Assembly (NCBI GenBank): GCA_964423265.1
Contig: CAYREF010000016.1
Span: 1-38,435 of the forward strand
DNA length: 38,435 nucleotides
From: M55B165 sp964423265
GTDB taxonomy: Bacteria > Actinomycetota > Humimicrobiia > Humimicrobiales > Humimicrobiaceae
Direction of reading: 5' to 3'
A program made the position numbers and the translations under genes. Position 1 is the stretch's first letter, and each line of letters starts with the position of its first letter. Shown here in pieces: positions 7,432-16,110 of the stretch. The notes under the pieces were generated by a model, which saw only the letters and a list, made by a program, of their open reading frames with translations, did no database searches and was not told the origin of the DNA.

Positions 7432-7968
7432 TTATATATATTCGGGTATATTTTTTATTTGTATTTTTGAGTTTTTTATATCTACCTTATCTATATAGTC
7501 CCTTATAAAAGGCACCAGTATTTGCTCCTGCCTTATTATTTCTTCTGCCTTTTTGCCTTCCACCCTTACCACTATAACATTATTGGCAATGTTTTCTAAA
7601 ACATCTATAACTTTTCCTATATGCTGGCCCCCACTTGTATGCACCAAACAACCAATCAAATCATCTTGCCAGTAATGGTCTACTCCTAGCTCAGGCGTAT
7701 CTTCTTCTTTTCTATAAATTTTTCTGCCTCTTAGGTTTTCAGCGGCATTTCTGTCATCAATATTTTTAAATTTAATTAAGCTGAATTCTGATTTCTTGGT
7801 CTTTTTTGATTTTAAACTTTCAACCTTTACAGGATTATTGCATTCCTTATCTAGGTAAAGCCTGTACCCTTTAGAAATTGTTTCGGGGCAATCAGTAAGC
7901 AGCCTAATAAAAACTTCTCCTTTTATCCCATGTGGCTTACCAATTACCCCTATTAACCTTGAAGACAT
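7432..7968 (-). CDS. rimM: 16S rRNA processing protein RimM
   Basis: RimM binds S19 in the 30S head and assists maturation of the small subunit. The 178-residue protein has the N-terminal barrel with IGVIGKPHGIKGEVFI (about 6-21) and the C-terminal PRC-barrel with DLIGCLVHTSGGQHIGKV and ILVPFIRDYIDKVD. It lies between khpA and trmD in the standard rpsP-khpA-rimM-trmD-rplS order. There is no evident ribosome-binding site in the 32 bases after khpA; the region is AT-rich. Confidence 0.96.
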   Translation of the reverse strand: MSSRLIGVIGKPHGIKGEVFIRLLTDCPETISKGYRLYLDKECNNPVKVESLKSKKTKKSEFSLIKFKNIDDRNAAENLRGRKIYRKEEDTPELGVDHYWQDDLIGCLVHTSGGQHIGKVIDVLENIANNVIVVRVEGKKAEEIIRQEQILVPFIRDYIDKVDIKNSKIQIKNIPEYI

Positions 7969-8000
7969 TTTGAAATGTCAAAAATTATTATTTATATAAA

Positions 8001-8234
8001 TCAGTCAAGTATCTTTACTATTGATGATTTACCTCTTTTAGCTGAAGCTGCCCTCATTATGACCCTAAGAGCATTAGCAGTTCTTCCTTTCTTGCCAATT
8101 ACCTTGCCTAGATCGTCCTCAGCAACTTTAGTTTTGAAGATTATTGTTCTCTCATCTTCCTCCTCTTCAATAATTTCTACCTCTTCTGGATTATCAACTA
8201 GTTCTTTTACCATGTACTCAAGTAGTTCTTTCAC
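8001..8234 (-). CDS. khpA: KH-domain RNA-binding protein KhpA
   Basis: Small KH-domain protein (77 aa) that in Gram-positives pairs with KhpB/EloR and binds many RNAs, affecting cell elongation and division. The KH GxxG loop is GKKG (47-50) in LGKVIGKKGRTANALR. I choose the GTG at 8234 (protein starting MKELLEYMVKELVDNPEEV) because GGAGGT (8244-8239) sits four bases upstream and homologues begin with this segment. A longer reading from a GTG at 8261 would overlap rpsP and lacks a good site. The central Glu-rich stretch (IIEEEEDER) is typical. It follows rpsP by 13 bases. Confidence 0.94.
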   Translation of the reverse strand: MKELLEYMVKELVDNPEEVEIIEEEEDERTIIFKTKVAEDDLGKVIGKKGRTANALRVIMRAASAKRGKSSIVKILD

Positions 8235-8247
8235 ATTAACCTCCATT

Positions 8248-8505
8248 TTATTTATTGTCACTACCTTGTAAATCTATGATTTCAAAAAGTTTACCAACAG
8301 TGTTTGAAGGTTTTGCACCTTTCTTAATCCAATCGACAGCTTTCTCTTTGTCTACTTTAATTTTTGAAGGATTGCTCCTAGGGTCGTAAGTTCCAATACT
8401 GTCAATAAACTTACCGTCCCTGGGCGACCTTTTGTCAGCTACCACTATTCTAAAATATGGCTGCTTCTTAAATCCCTTTCTTGTCAATCTAATAACTACA
8501 CTCAA
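8248..8505 (-). CDS. rpsP: 30S ribosomal protein S16
   Basis: Ribosomal protein S16, an assembly protein of the 30S body. The 85-residue sequence contains the family pattern VIRLTRKGFKKQPYFRIVVADKRSPRDGKFI and GTYDP. The start is TTG at 8505, with AGGAGG eight bases upstream; no ATG alternative exists nearby. It is the first gene of a probable rpsP-khpA-rimM-trmD-rplS-lepB operon and has its own promoter just upstream. Confidence 0.97.
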   Translation of the reverse strand: MSVVIRLTRKGFKKQPYFRIVVADKRSPRDGKFIDSIGTYDPRSNPSKIKVDKEKAVDWIKKGAKPSNTVGKLFEIIDLQGSDNK

Positions 8506-8548
8506 TACTGTAACCTCCTAAGATTCAATAAATGTCTAATAGTTATCC

Positions 8549-8576
8549 ATTATATATTTTTATTAACAACTTGCAA
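8549..8576 (-). promoter_or_regulatory. Housekeeping promoter for the rpsP operon
   Basis: On the minus strand TTGCAA (8576-8571) is followed after 16 bases by a perfect TATAAT (8554-8549). The expected start near 8542 gives a 5' leader of about 37 bases that includes the AGGAGG site of rpsP. It lies in the 84-base gap between ffh and rpsP, one of the few real gaps in this gene string. Confidence 0.65.
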
Positions 8577-8589
8577 AATTTTTTTATTC

Positions 8590-9909
8590 TTAAAACTTAA
8601 AGGGTAAATTAAATCCTTGTTCTAAGTTTGATATTTGTTTAAGCATTTTTTTAGTATTTTCGAATTGTTTTAATAATTTATTAACTTCAGAAACCGAAGT
8701 TCCGCTTCCCATTGCTATTCTTTTTTTTCTGCTGCCATTTATAATTTGGGGGTTTCTCCTCTCTTTTTTGGTCATTGAATTTATCATGGCTTCAATGGGC
8801 ACCAGTTGAGAGTCATCTAAATTAACGTTTTTCATAAATTTATTGTTAATAGGCAGCATTGAAAATACTTTATTCAGGGAACCCATTTTTTTTATTTGCT
8901 TAAGCTGGCTTACAAAATCCTCGAAATTTAATTCATTATTCCTCATTCTCTTTTCAAATTTTTCAGCCTCTTTTTCATCCATAACCTTTTCTGCATTTTC
9001 TACCAAGGTGAGTATATCTCCTTTTCCCAATATCCTGGATGCAAGCCTGTCCGGGTGGAATATGTCAAAATCTGCAATTTTTTCGCCAGTTGATATAAAC
9101 TTTATGGGTTTGTTAATTACATAATAAACAGATAATGCCGCCCCTCCCCTGGTATCACTGTCAAGCTTAGTCAAAATAATTCCATCGCATTCAACTTCAG
9201 CATTAAACTTAGAAGCAATATTTACTGCTTCTTGGCCGGTCATGGCATCAAGAACCAGGTAAATCTGGTGGGGTCTGACTTTTTTCTTTAAGACCGTAAT
9301 TTCATCCATCATTTCCTGGTCAACATGTAGCCTTCCGGCAGTATCAATTATAACTATGTCACTACCCTGCTTTTTAAATTTTTTTACCCCGTTTACTGCT
9401 ATATTTACAGGATTGGAATTCTTCTCCGAATATACTTCCACTCCTATTTCTCCAGCCATATCCTCAAGCTGGAGAACTGCCGCAGGCCTATAAACATCTG
9501 AGGCTACTACAGAAACTTTCTTCTGGTAGTTTTCTTGTAAAAAATTTGCCAGCTTAACTACCGCTGAAGTCTTACCTGTCCCCTGCAGGCCTACAGTCAT
9601 GATTATGTTGGGAGGCTTCTGCGAAAAGTTAATTTTACCGCTCCCGCTACCCAGCAAGTTTATTATTTCATCATTTACTATTTTTACTATCTGCTGGTAA
9701 GGGGAAACACTTTCAATGACCTTTTCACCAATAGCCTTTTCCCTAACATTTTTTAAAAATTGCTTTACTACCTTGAAATTAACATCGGCTTCAAGCAAGG
9801 CAAGCTTAATTTCCTTAAGCGCATCATCCAGATCTTTCGGACTCAGCTTACCTTTGTTCTTTACTTTATAAAATAAGTCTTCAAATTTTGTGGTCAAGAA
9901 ATCAAACAT
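8590..9909 (-). CDS. ffh: Signal recognition particle protein Ffh
   Basis: SRP54 homologue, the GTPase that binds signal sequences on ribosomes together with SRP RNA and delivers them to FtsY. The N domain (1-85) is followed by the G domain with GLQGTGKTSA (107-116), DVYRPAA, DTAGRLHVD and TKLDSDTRGG (most homologues have TKLDGDTRGG). The Met-rich M domain carries the RNA-binding helix pattern GSRKKRIAMGSGTSVSEVNKL. I place the start at ATG 9909 (439 aa), six bases after GAGGTG; an upstream GTG at 9918 would overlap that site. It follows ftsY by 10 bases. No ylxM lies between them. Confidence 0.98.
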   Translation of the reverse strand: MFDFLTTKFEDLFYKVKNKGKLSPKDLDDALKEIKLALLEADVNFKVVKQFLKNVREKAIGEKVIESVSPYQQIVKIVNDEIINLLGSGSGKINFSQKPPNIIMTVGLQGTGKTSAVVKLANFLQENYQKKVSVVASDVYRPAAVLQLEDMAGEIGVEVYSEKNSNPVNIAVNGVKKFKKQGSDIVIIDTAGRLHVDQEMMDEITVLKKKVRPHQIYLVLDAMTGQEAVNIASKFNAEVECDGIILTKLDSDTRGGAALSVYYVINKPIKFISTGEKIADFDIFHPDRLASRILGKGDILTLVENAEKVMDEKEAEKFEKRMRNNELNFEDFVSQLKQIKKMGSLNKVFSMLPINNKFMKNVNLDDSQLVPIEAMINSMTKKERRNPQIINGSRKKRIAMGSGTSVSEVNKLLKQFENTKKMLKQISNLEQGFNLPFKF

Positions 9910-9919
9910 AAAAAACACC

Positions 9920-10801
9920 TCACGGAATTAGGATATCAACAAATTCGTCTGAATCAAAACAATAAATATGCTCAAGCTTTTCCCCATTAGTAACCAGCTT
10001 TACAGGTAACTTCAATTCATTTTTTATACTAAGCACAATACCTCCCTTGGAGGTGCCATCAGCTTTGGTCAAGATAATGCCGGTTAAATTCAGTGCTTCA
10101 TTAAAGGTTTTTGCTTGAAACCTTGCATTTTGTCCGGTAGTAGCATCAATTACCATCAGTATTTCTTCAGGATCCCTGCCAAGCTTTTTATTTACAATCC
10201 TTTTAATCTTTTTTAATTCTTCCATAAGATTATAGGAGGTCTGCATTCTGCCCGCAGTATCCACTATAACCATATCATGGTTTTTTGCCTGGGCTTTCTC
10301 TATAGAGTCATAAACCACCGCACCAGGATCCGAATTCCTCTGGTGATGAACCATTTCAATTCCCAAAGCATCTGCAAAATGCTGCAATTGTTCCACCGCT
10401 GCTGCCCTGTAAGTATCGGCAGCCGCCATTATTATGCTGTGGCCTTTCTTTTTAAACATGTTGGCAATTTTTGCAGCTGTAGTGGTTTTGCCCACTCCAT
10501 TTACCCCCACGATAAGGTAAACTGTTGGTCCCTGCTTAGCCAGTTTTAGGCTGTTGTCTGAGCTGTTTAGCATTCCAGCAATTTTGGCTTTAAGTATATT
10601 TTTTATGCCCTCCGGATGGTTTATCCTTTCCCTGGCAGTCTCATCTTTTACTTCATTTAAAATAATGCTAGCAGTCTCTGCATTTACATCGCTTAAAACC
10701 AGCTGTTCCTCCAGCCCGTCCCAGAAGCTTTCATCATTGTTTTTTAATTTGCTGAATAAATAATTAAAATTTTTAATCAGTTTTTGCAAAACTATTTTCA
10801 C
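9920..10801 (-). CDS. ftsY: SRP receptor FtsY
   Basis: FtsY is the membrane-associated SRP receptor GTPase that pairs with Ffh. It is a minimal form of 293 aa: just the NG domain without the long acidic A domain of Escherichia coli. The G1 loop GVNGVGKTTT (99-108), ADTYRAAAVEQL, DTAGRMQTS and TKADGTSKGG are visible; the last motif is TKLDGTAKGG in most homologues. The start is GTG at 10801, overlapping the smc 3' end by 29 bases; a weak GGTG-type site precedes it and a TTG four codons later is an alternative. The smc-ftsY-ffh order is common. Confidence 0.97.
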   Translation of the reverse strand: MKIVLQKLIKNFNYLFSKLKNNDESFWDGLEEQLVLSDVNAETASIILNEVKDETARERINHPEGIKNILKAKIAGMLNSSDNSLKLAKQGPTVYLIVGVNGVGKTTTAAKIANMFKKKGHSIIMAAADTYRAAAVEQLQHFADALGIEMVHHQRNSDPGAVVYDSIEKAQAKNHDMVIVDTAGRMQTSYNLMEELKKIKRIVNKKLGRDPEEILMVIDATTGQNARFQAKTFNEALNLTGIILTKADGTSKGGIVLSIKNELKLPVKLVTNGEKLEHIYCFDSDEFVDILIP

Positions 10802-12992
10802 CTATCTTTTCAGAAAAAATCTTGGATACACCGTCAGACTGCATTGTAACACCATATATAGTATTTGCAATTTCCATTGTTTTTTTCTGGTGGGTTATAA
10901 GAATTATCTGCTGATTTTCAGCAAATTTTCCTACCAAAGACAAGAACCTGTCAATATTTATATCATCCAATGCAGCATCAGCCTCATCAAATACATAAAA
11001 TGGGGATAAATTGGTAGAAAATATAGAGAAAAGAAAAGCTATAGCCACCAATGATTTTTCCCCTCCGGAGAGCAAGGATAGGGGAACAAATTTGCTATTT
11101 CCAATATCCACTTTCAGATCTATGCCCAAATCGCTGCTTTCATCTTTTTTCACTAATTGTAGCTCCCCGTCTCCTAAGGGAAATAATATCTTAAAATAAT
11201 AGCTGAAACTCTCATTAATTTTTTCAAATTTTTCCATGAAAAAGTTTTCTATTTCCTGGTCTATTTCCCCAATTAGTTTCTTGAGTTTTTCCCTGCTGCT
11301 CAAAAGGTCTTCTTTCTGGGATTGTAAAAAATCATATCTTTTTTTTATCCTTTCATATTCAATTGAAGCATTAGGGTTTACATTTCCGAAACCCTTTATT
11401 ATCTTCTTTAGGCCTGCTATATTCCTCTTTGCTTCGGACAGGTTTTCTGTAGGCTCATAGTGCTTAAAAATATAGTCGACTGATAAATTATACTTGTCTA
11501 TGATGTATTGAGTAATATTTTCTGCTTGCTGTTTTATGTTTTCCTTATCCAAGTCATTTTTATAAATTGATTTTTCCAAATCATTCTTTTTAGCGTTAAT
11601 CTTTCCAATGCTATTATCAATAAATTCAACTTCGCTTTGTATTTTTGCTATTTTCTTTTTTTCTTTTTCAAAATTGGGATAAATTACCTCTTTTGCTGAC
11701 TCTATTTTTTTATAAAAATTATCCAAGGTTCCATATAGGGTTTTGGTGTTTTCTAAATTGCTACTGCATATTTTTAGCAATCTGGTATTAAATTCCCTCC
11801 TATTTTCCTGCTTTGCTTCATTCTTATCAAAACTCTGTAATAATTTCTCAAATTTCTTTAGGATAAAATTGCCTTCTGATTCTATCTCCTTATACTTGGA
11901 GCTGCCTGAAAGAATACTTAAAATATTTGCCAAAAAGCCACTTACTATTTCCCGGATTTCCCTTATTTTCCCATACAGGGATTCTTTTCTATCCTTTATG
12001 TCTTCCTGGTCCAAACTTTTCCTTAAATTCATTTCAAACATACTCTTAAGAGTTGAGAATACATTTTCTTTGCTTCTTACCAATTCTATTATACCCTTCA
12101 GATGATCTAAATCTGCATTAAACTTCTTTAGCTGTTCTTCCCAGTAATGATAGCTGGACAGTTTATCCCCGGCATCTTTTTTGTGCTTCTTTTTATTTTC
12201 AATCTCCAATTTCAGATCCTTGGTTACCTTATCCATTTCCTGCTCTAGGTCACGACCCCTATTCTTTTTTTTCTCCCAATCCGAATTCAGCTTATTAATT
12301 TCTGCTATAAACAAGGAAATCTCTTTATCCTTTAGCTGGTTGGATACTTTTGCATATTTTCTGGCTTTATCAGCTTCTATTTCCAAAGGATCCATAGTCC
12401 TTTTAATTTCCTGGGTAAGGTCATCTATCCTGTCTATGTCCTCTTTAACTTTTTCTAATTTGTTTATTGATTTATCTTTTCTGTTTTTGTGTTTGGATAT
12501 ACCTATTACTTCATCTATTATTAATTTCCTCTCTTCCGGCTTTAACACCGCAATATCATTTATTTGACCCTGGTTAATAATGGTATATAAGCCTTTTCCT
12601 ATTCCGCTGTCTGCAATCATTTCCTGGATATCCATTAGCCTTGAAGGGGATGAATTTATATAATACTCACTTCCTCCTTCTGTATAAACCCTCCTGGTTA
12701 TCCTCACATCCCTAAAATCCAGATCCAATTTCCGGTCCTTATTATCAAAACAAAGTGAAACTTCTGCTATGCCCAGCTCTTCCTGCTTATTTCTGAAAAT
12801 TACATCCCCCATGCTGTTTCCCCTTAAGGATTTCGGGCTTTGCTCACCCAAAACCCAGGAAATGGCATCAGCAATATTGCTCTTGCCGCTCCCGTTAGGG
12901 CCCACAATCACGCTAACCCCGGGTTCAAAGGTTAATTGACTTTTTGTTTTAAATGATTTAAAACCGCGAAGTGTAATGTTTTTAAGATACAA
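10773..12992 (-). CDS. smc: Chromosome segregation protein Smc, unusually short
   Basis: SMC ATPase of the rnc-smc-ftsY locus, normally a condensin subunit that loops and resolves replicated chromosomes. Both head halves are complete: Walker A GPNGSGKSN (31-39), Q-loop GEQSPKSLRG (49-58), signature LSGGEKS (641-647) and Walker B FYVFDEADAALD (665-676). The arm next to the C-terminal head (FGNVNPNASIEYERIKKRY pattern near 535) is standard. The protein has only 739 residues against about 1,150-1,200 in the family. The region between the arms (about 300-430) shows no full hinge; residues 338-388 only faintly recall its first half. The frame is uninterrupted. Translation starts at TTG 12992, giving MYLKNITLRGFKSF as in homologues. 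scpA and scpB are not in the window. Confidence 0.92.
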   Translation of the reverse strand: MYLKNITLRGFKSFKTKSQLTFEPGVSVIVGPNGSGKSNIADAISWVLGEQSPKSLRGNSMGDVIFRNKQEELGIAEVSLCFDNKDRKLDLDFRDVRITRRVYTEGGSEYYINSSPSRLMDIQEMIADSGIGKGLYTIINQGQINDIAVLKPEERKLIIDEVIGISKHKNRKDKSINKLEKVKEDIDRIDDLTQEIKRTMDPLEIEADKARKYAKVSNQLKDKEISLFIAEINKLNSDWEKKKNRGRDLEQEMDKVTKDLKLEIENKKKHKKDAGDKLSSYHYWEEQLKKFNADLDHLKGIIELVRSKENVFSTLKSMFEMNLRKSLDQEDIKDRKESLYGKIREIREIVSGFLANILSILSGSSKYKEIESEGNFILKKFEKLLQSFDKNEAKQENRREFNTRLLKICSSNLENTKTLYGTLDNFYKKIESAKEVIYPNFEKEKKKIAKIQSEVEFIDNSIGKINAKKNDLEKSIYKNDLDKENIKQQAENITQYIIDKYNLSVDYIFKHYEPTENLSEAKRNIAGLKKIIKGFGNVNPNASIEYERIKKRYDFLQSQKEDLLSSREKLKKLIGEIDQEIENFFMEKFEKINESFSYYFKILFPLGDGELQLVKKDESSDLGIDLKVDIGNSKFVPLSLLSGGEKSLVAIAFLFSIFSTNLSPFYVFDEADAALDDINIDRFLSLVGKFAENQQIILITHQKKTMEIANTIYGVTMQSDGVSKIFSEKIGENSFAKTD

Positions 12993-13008
12993 GCTAATCC
13001 CAACAATA

Positions 13009-13761
13009 CTAAAATTCTAAATTATAAATATTCTTCAAGGCATCTTCAGCTGCTGCCTGCTCGGAACTCTTTTTACTTTTTCCTTTTCCCCTGCCAATTA
13101 TTTTATCATCGATTTTGGCAACTGAATAGAAAATCTTGTTATGATCCGGCCCCTGGGACTCAACCATCTTATAGGTGACCAGTTTGGAGTAATCAGATTG
13201 GACTGCCTCCTGGAGATAAGTTTTGTAATCTGTAATTTTTGGCTTAAAAACCCTCTCCTCTATTTTATCTTCAAACCTGCCCATCAGCCATTCATAAGCA
13301 AAATCTATGCCTTTGTCAATATATATGGCACCCAGCAATGCTTCAAAACTGTCCCCTAATATAGAGTTTTTTTTCCTCCCACCGGAATTTTCCTCATTTT
13401 CGCTTAAAAGTATTTGCTTATCCAGCCCTATATCCAGTGCAATTTTAGACAATGTCTTTTTATTTACCAGAATAGACTTTATCTTGGCCAGCCTTCCTTC
13501 TGTATAGTTTCCATATTTTTTATATAAATAGGATGTAATCACAAATGATAATACACTATCTCCTAAAAATTCTAATTGTTCATTTCCCCTTGACTCTACA
13601 TTTATTTCCCTGGCAAATGACCTGTGGGTTAAGCTCTGTATATAAACTTTCAGGTCTTCAGCATCAATTCCAAGCTGCTTTAGCCAGTTCCTTATCCTGT
13701 TTCTCAAAACTCCTTCTTCCATTCCAACAGCAACCTTTTTTAGACTATTTTGTGTGTTCAT
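13009..13761 (-). CDS. rnc: Ribonuclease III
   Basis: RNase III cuts double-stranded RNA in rRNA precursors and structured mRNAs. The catalytic domain carries RGNEQLEFLGDSVL (about 58-71, usually NERLEFLGDAVL) and LGDSFEALLGAIYID with the essential acidic residues near 135-142. The C-terminal double-stranded-RNA-binding domain (about 180-250) ends with GRGKGKSKKSSEQAAAEDAL. Length is 250 aa. The ATG at 13761 overlaps acpP by 17 bases; a TTG directly before it (13764) or a later ATG (MEEGVLRN) cannot be excluded because there is no obvious ribosome-binding site. The acpP-rnc-smc order is typical of Gram-positives. Confidence 0.96.
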   Translation of the reverse strand: MNTQNSLKKVAVGMEEGVLRNRIRNWLKQLGIDAEDLKVYIQSLTHRSFAREINVESRGNEQLEFLGDSVLSFVITSYLYKKYGNYTEGRLAKIKSILVNKKTLSKIALDIGLDKQILLSENEENSGGRKKNSILGDSFEALLGAIYIDKGIDFAYEWLMGRFEDKIEERVFKPKITDYKTYLQEAVQSDYSKLVTYKMVESQGPDHNKIFYSVAKIDDKIIGRGKGKSKKSSEQAAAEDALKNIYNLEF

Positions 13762-13978
13762 CAATATAATTTAGGGCATCTTGTACAGTTACGATCTTTT
13801 CCGCTTCCTCATCACTTATTTCAATATCAAACTTATCTTCAAATGACATTATCAGTTCAACCAAATCCAATGAATCGGCACCCAAATCTTCCACAAACTT
13901 GCTTTCAGGTTTTATATCTTCTTCCTTAGCCCCCAATACATCTACAAGTATTTCTTTCACCTTCTCAAAATTTTCCAT
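13745..13978 (-). CDS. acpP: Acyl carrier protein
   Basis: Acyl carrier protein of fatty acid synthesis, 77 aa. The phosphopantetheine attachment residue is Ser36 in EDLGADSLDLVEL. The rest follows the four-helix ACP pattern (FEDKFDIEISDEEAEKI). AGGAGG lies a few bases before the ATG. It sits between plsX and rnc, where it supplies acyl-ACP used by PlsX. Confidence 0.98.
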   Translation of the reverse strand: MENFEKVKEILVDVLGAKEEDIKPESKFVEDLGADSLDLVELIMSFEDKFDIEISDEEAEKIVTVQDALNYIDEHTK

Positions 13979-13991
13979 TTGTCCTCCTATT

Positions 13992-14999
13992 CTAATTAGT
14001 TGTTATTTCTTCCCTAATTTTTTCCACCAGATTTGAATTAATACCTTCATTTGCTACCCTAACCGCATTATATATTGCCTTAGCCCTGGAGCTTCCATGG
14101 GAAATTATAGGCACTCCATTTACCCCTAGAAGGTGGGCACCTCCATATTCTTCATAGTCAAACTTCTTTTTCATTTCCTTAAAAGACTTTTTTAGGCCCA
14201 GTGCAAGCAATTTACTGTAAAAACTGCTGCTCAAGGTCTCTTTTACCTGCCCGAAAAGCAAATTAGCCAATCCTTCTATTGCTTTAAGTAGCACATTGCC
14301 CACAAATCCATCACAAACTGCAATATCTACGTTTCCTTCAAATATCTCCCTACCTTCTACATTACCGACAAAATTTAGCCTAGTTTGTTTCAATAACTGA
14401 TAAGATTTTACACTTAATTCATTTCCCTTCTTTTCTTCTTCTCCCACATTTACCAGTCCTATCTTAGGATCGGCAATGCCCAGTATGTTTTCAGCATAAA
14501 CCTTCCCCATTATCGCAAATTGCTGGAGATACTTTGGTTTACAGTCTGCATTTGCCCCTGAATCAATTAAAACCAGGCTTTTTCCTGCCAGGGGTATAAC
14601 TGTGGCAATAGCAGGCCTTAGAACATTTTCAATCCTTTTTAGGTTAAACAGGGAACATGCCATAACTGCCCCCGTATTGCCAGCAGACAAAAAAGCTGAA
14701 TTTTTAGTTTGGGAAGCTATAAGGGTACCTTTATAAATTGAAGAATTCTTTTTCTTTCTGATGACTTCAGAAGGAGACTCCCCCATTCCAATTTTTTGGG
14801 GAGCATTTATGATTTCAATACTATCAGGCGGGAAATTAAAAGAGTCTAGAACTTGCCTAATTTCCTTCTCTATTCCCACTAGGGATATACTCAATTTCTC
14901 AATTGAAGATAAAGCTTGAACTGCTCCTTTTATGGTTTCTTCTGGCGCATAATCCCCACCCATAGCATCTATGACTATGGTATTTGTTGTAGAATCCAT
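13992..14999 (-). CDS. plsX: Phosphate acyltransferase PlsX
   Basis: PlsX converts acyl-ACP to acyl-phosphate for PlsY in phospholipid synthesis. The 335-residue protein shows the N-terminal IVIDAMGGDYAPEE (about 8-21), the SFISAGNTGA-like motif (here SAFLSAGNTGAVMA), IDSGANADC and the C-terminal EYGGAHLLGVNG and HGSSRAKAI segments. It is 31 bases after a DRTGG-domain gene and 13 bases before acpP. A GGAAGG site lies about 15 bases before the ATG, which is longer than usual. Confidence 0.97.
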   Translation of the reverse strand: MDSTTNTIVIDAMGGDYAPEETIKGAVQALSSIEKLSISLVGIEKEIRQVLDSFNFPPDSIEIINAPQKIGMGESPSEVIRKKKNSSIYKGTLIASQTKNSAFLSAGNTGAVMACSLFNLKRIENVLRPAIATVIPLAGKSLVLIDSGANADCKPKYLQQFAIMGKVYAENILGIADPKIGLVNVGEEEKKGNELSVKSYQLLKQTRLNFVGNVEGREIFEGNVDIAVCDGFVGNVLLKAIEGLANLLFGQVKETLSSSFYSKLLALGLKKSFKEMKKKFDYEEYGGAHLLGVNGVPIISHGSSRAKAIYNAVRVANEGINSNLVEKIREEITTN

Positions 15000-15030
15000 G
15001 CTTATTTATTTTTCCTTCCAGCCTTCAAAA

Positions 15031-16095
15031 TTATTCTTTTGCCATCTCTAATAATTTACCGCTATCAATGCATTCTTTTACAACTTCGACTATTTTATCA
15101 ATTTTTTTCATTTCATGGAATCTTACATGCCCAATAATTTCTTCAACTTTTTCAACTGCAGTCAAAGTATCATAATTTACCAAAATCATTGGTATACCAA
15201 GCTCTTCAGCTCTTCCTAAAACTACACTGCTAGGCTGGAAATTTCCTGTAAGTATCAAGCATTTAGTGGGGGTCTCAAGTGCTGCTAGCTGTACATCGGC
15301 TCTATCACCGCCTGTGATTACAGCCTTGTTTGATTTTCTTCTAAAATATTTTAGTGCTTGTTCCTGTCCCATAGCGCCTACCATAAATGATTCTACCAGT
15401 TCATCAATCTTATCTTCTGCGCATATAACCTGGCCATTTAAGGATTCGGCCATTTCTTTAATACTGACAGATGAAAGTATTTTATTGGAAGGAATAAAGC
15501 CCAATACCGTAATTTTTCTTTTTTCAAGGAAAGGTAATACCAGTTCCTTTAAAAATTCGATTTGACTCCTGGGAACCCAGTTTATTATTACGCCACCAAA
15601 AGAATCATCCAAGAACTCTTTTGCGCATAAAATTTGGTCTACAATCTCGGTATTATATCTCATTACCAAAATTGTCTTAGCTTTAAGCCTTTTTGAGATT
15701 TCCCGGGATGAGATACCTAAAAAACAGCCATCTTCAACGCTTTTAGCTCCTTCAAGCACTACTAAGTCTTTGCTTTCTTTTACTTTATTGTAGGCCTCCT
15801 CAATATTGTCCAGGAAATCATTTGCAAATTTCTCTTCCCTCAGCCCCTGCCTTACATATTGCTGGGTTAATACTATGGGGGTAATATTAGCCAGATCATC
15901 CTTAACATTTAAAATACTAGAAATATATTGCGCATCTTCATCTGTAGTAATGCCACCCTCTCTAGTGGGAAGAGTGCCAATTGGCTTCATATAACCAACT
16001 TTCATGCCATCTTCAATAAATTTTTTACCTACGCCTACACAAATCGAACTTTTACCAGAAAATGGCCTGTTGGAAATAAAAAACAAAGGAAACAT
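15031..16095 (-). CDS. DRTGG-domain protein with Pta-like N-terminal P-loop domain
   Basis: The 354-residue protein resembles the non-catalytic N-terminal part of long phosphotransacetylases. A BioD/cobyrinate-synthase-like P-loop domain (about 1-210, loop SNRPFSGKSS at 8-17) is followed by a DRTGG-type domain (about 215-330, with KAVITGGDRADVQLAA and NFQPSSVVLG). The phosphate acetyltransferase catalytic domain is absent, so it is not a phosphotransacetylase itself. In such proteins the DRTGG part is thought to be regulatory. It is 15 bases after the ADP-forming acetyl-CoA synthetase gene and has a strong GAGGAGGT site, so it probably modulates that enzyme or senses an acetyl-CoA-related ligand; this is inference. 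Confidence 0.85.
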   Translation of the reverse strand: MFPLFFISNRPFSGKSSICVGVGKKFIEDGMKVGYMKPIGTLPTREGGITTDEDAQYISSILNVKDDLANITPIVLTQQYVRQGLREEKFANDFLDNIEEAYNKVKESKDLVVLEGAKSVEDGCFLGISSREISKRLKAKTILVMRYNTEIVDQILCAKEFLDDSFGGVIINWVPRSQIEFLKELVLPFLEKRKITVLGFIPSNKILSSVSIKEMAESLNGQVICAEDKIDELVESFMVGAMGQEQALKYFRRKSNKAVITGGDRADVQLAALETPTKCLILTGNFQPSSVVLGRAEELGIPMILVNYDTLTAVEKVEEIIGHVRFHEMKKIDKIVEVVKECIDSGKLLEMAKE

Positions 16096-16110
16096 CTTTT
16101 ACCTCCTCTT

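Noticed and set aside
12993..13008. smc as a frameshifted pseudogene
   Set aside because: The frame is continuous, both ATPase halves are intact and the neighbours are in normal order; an in-frame deletion in the assembly remains the only artefact to exclude.
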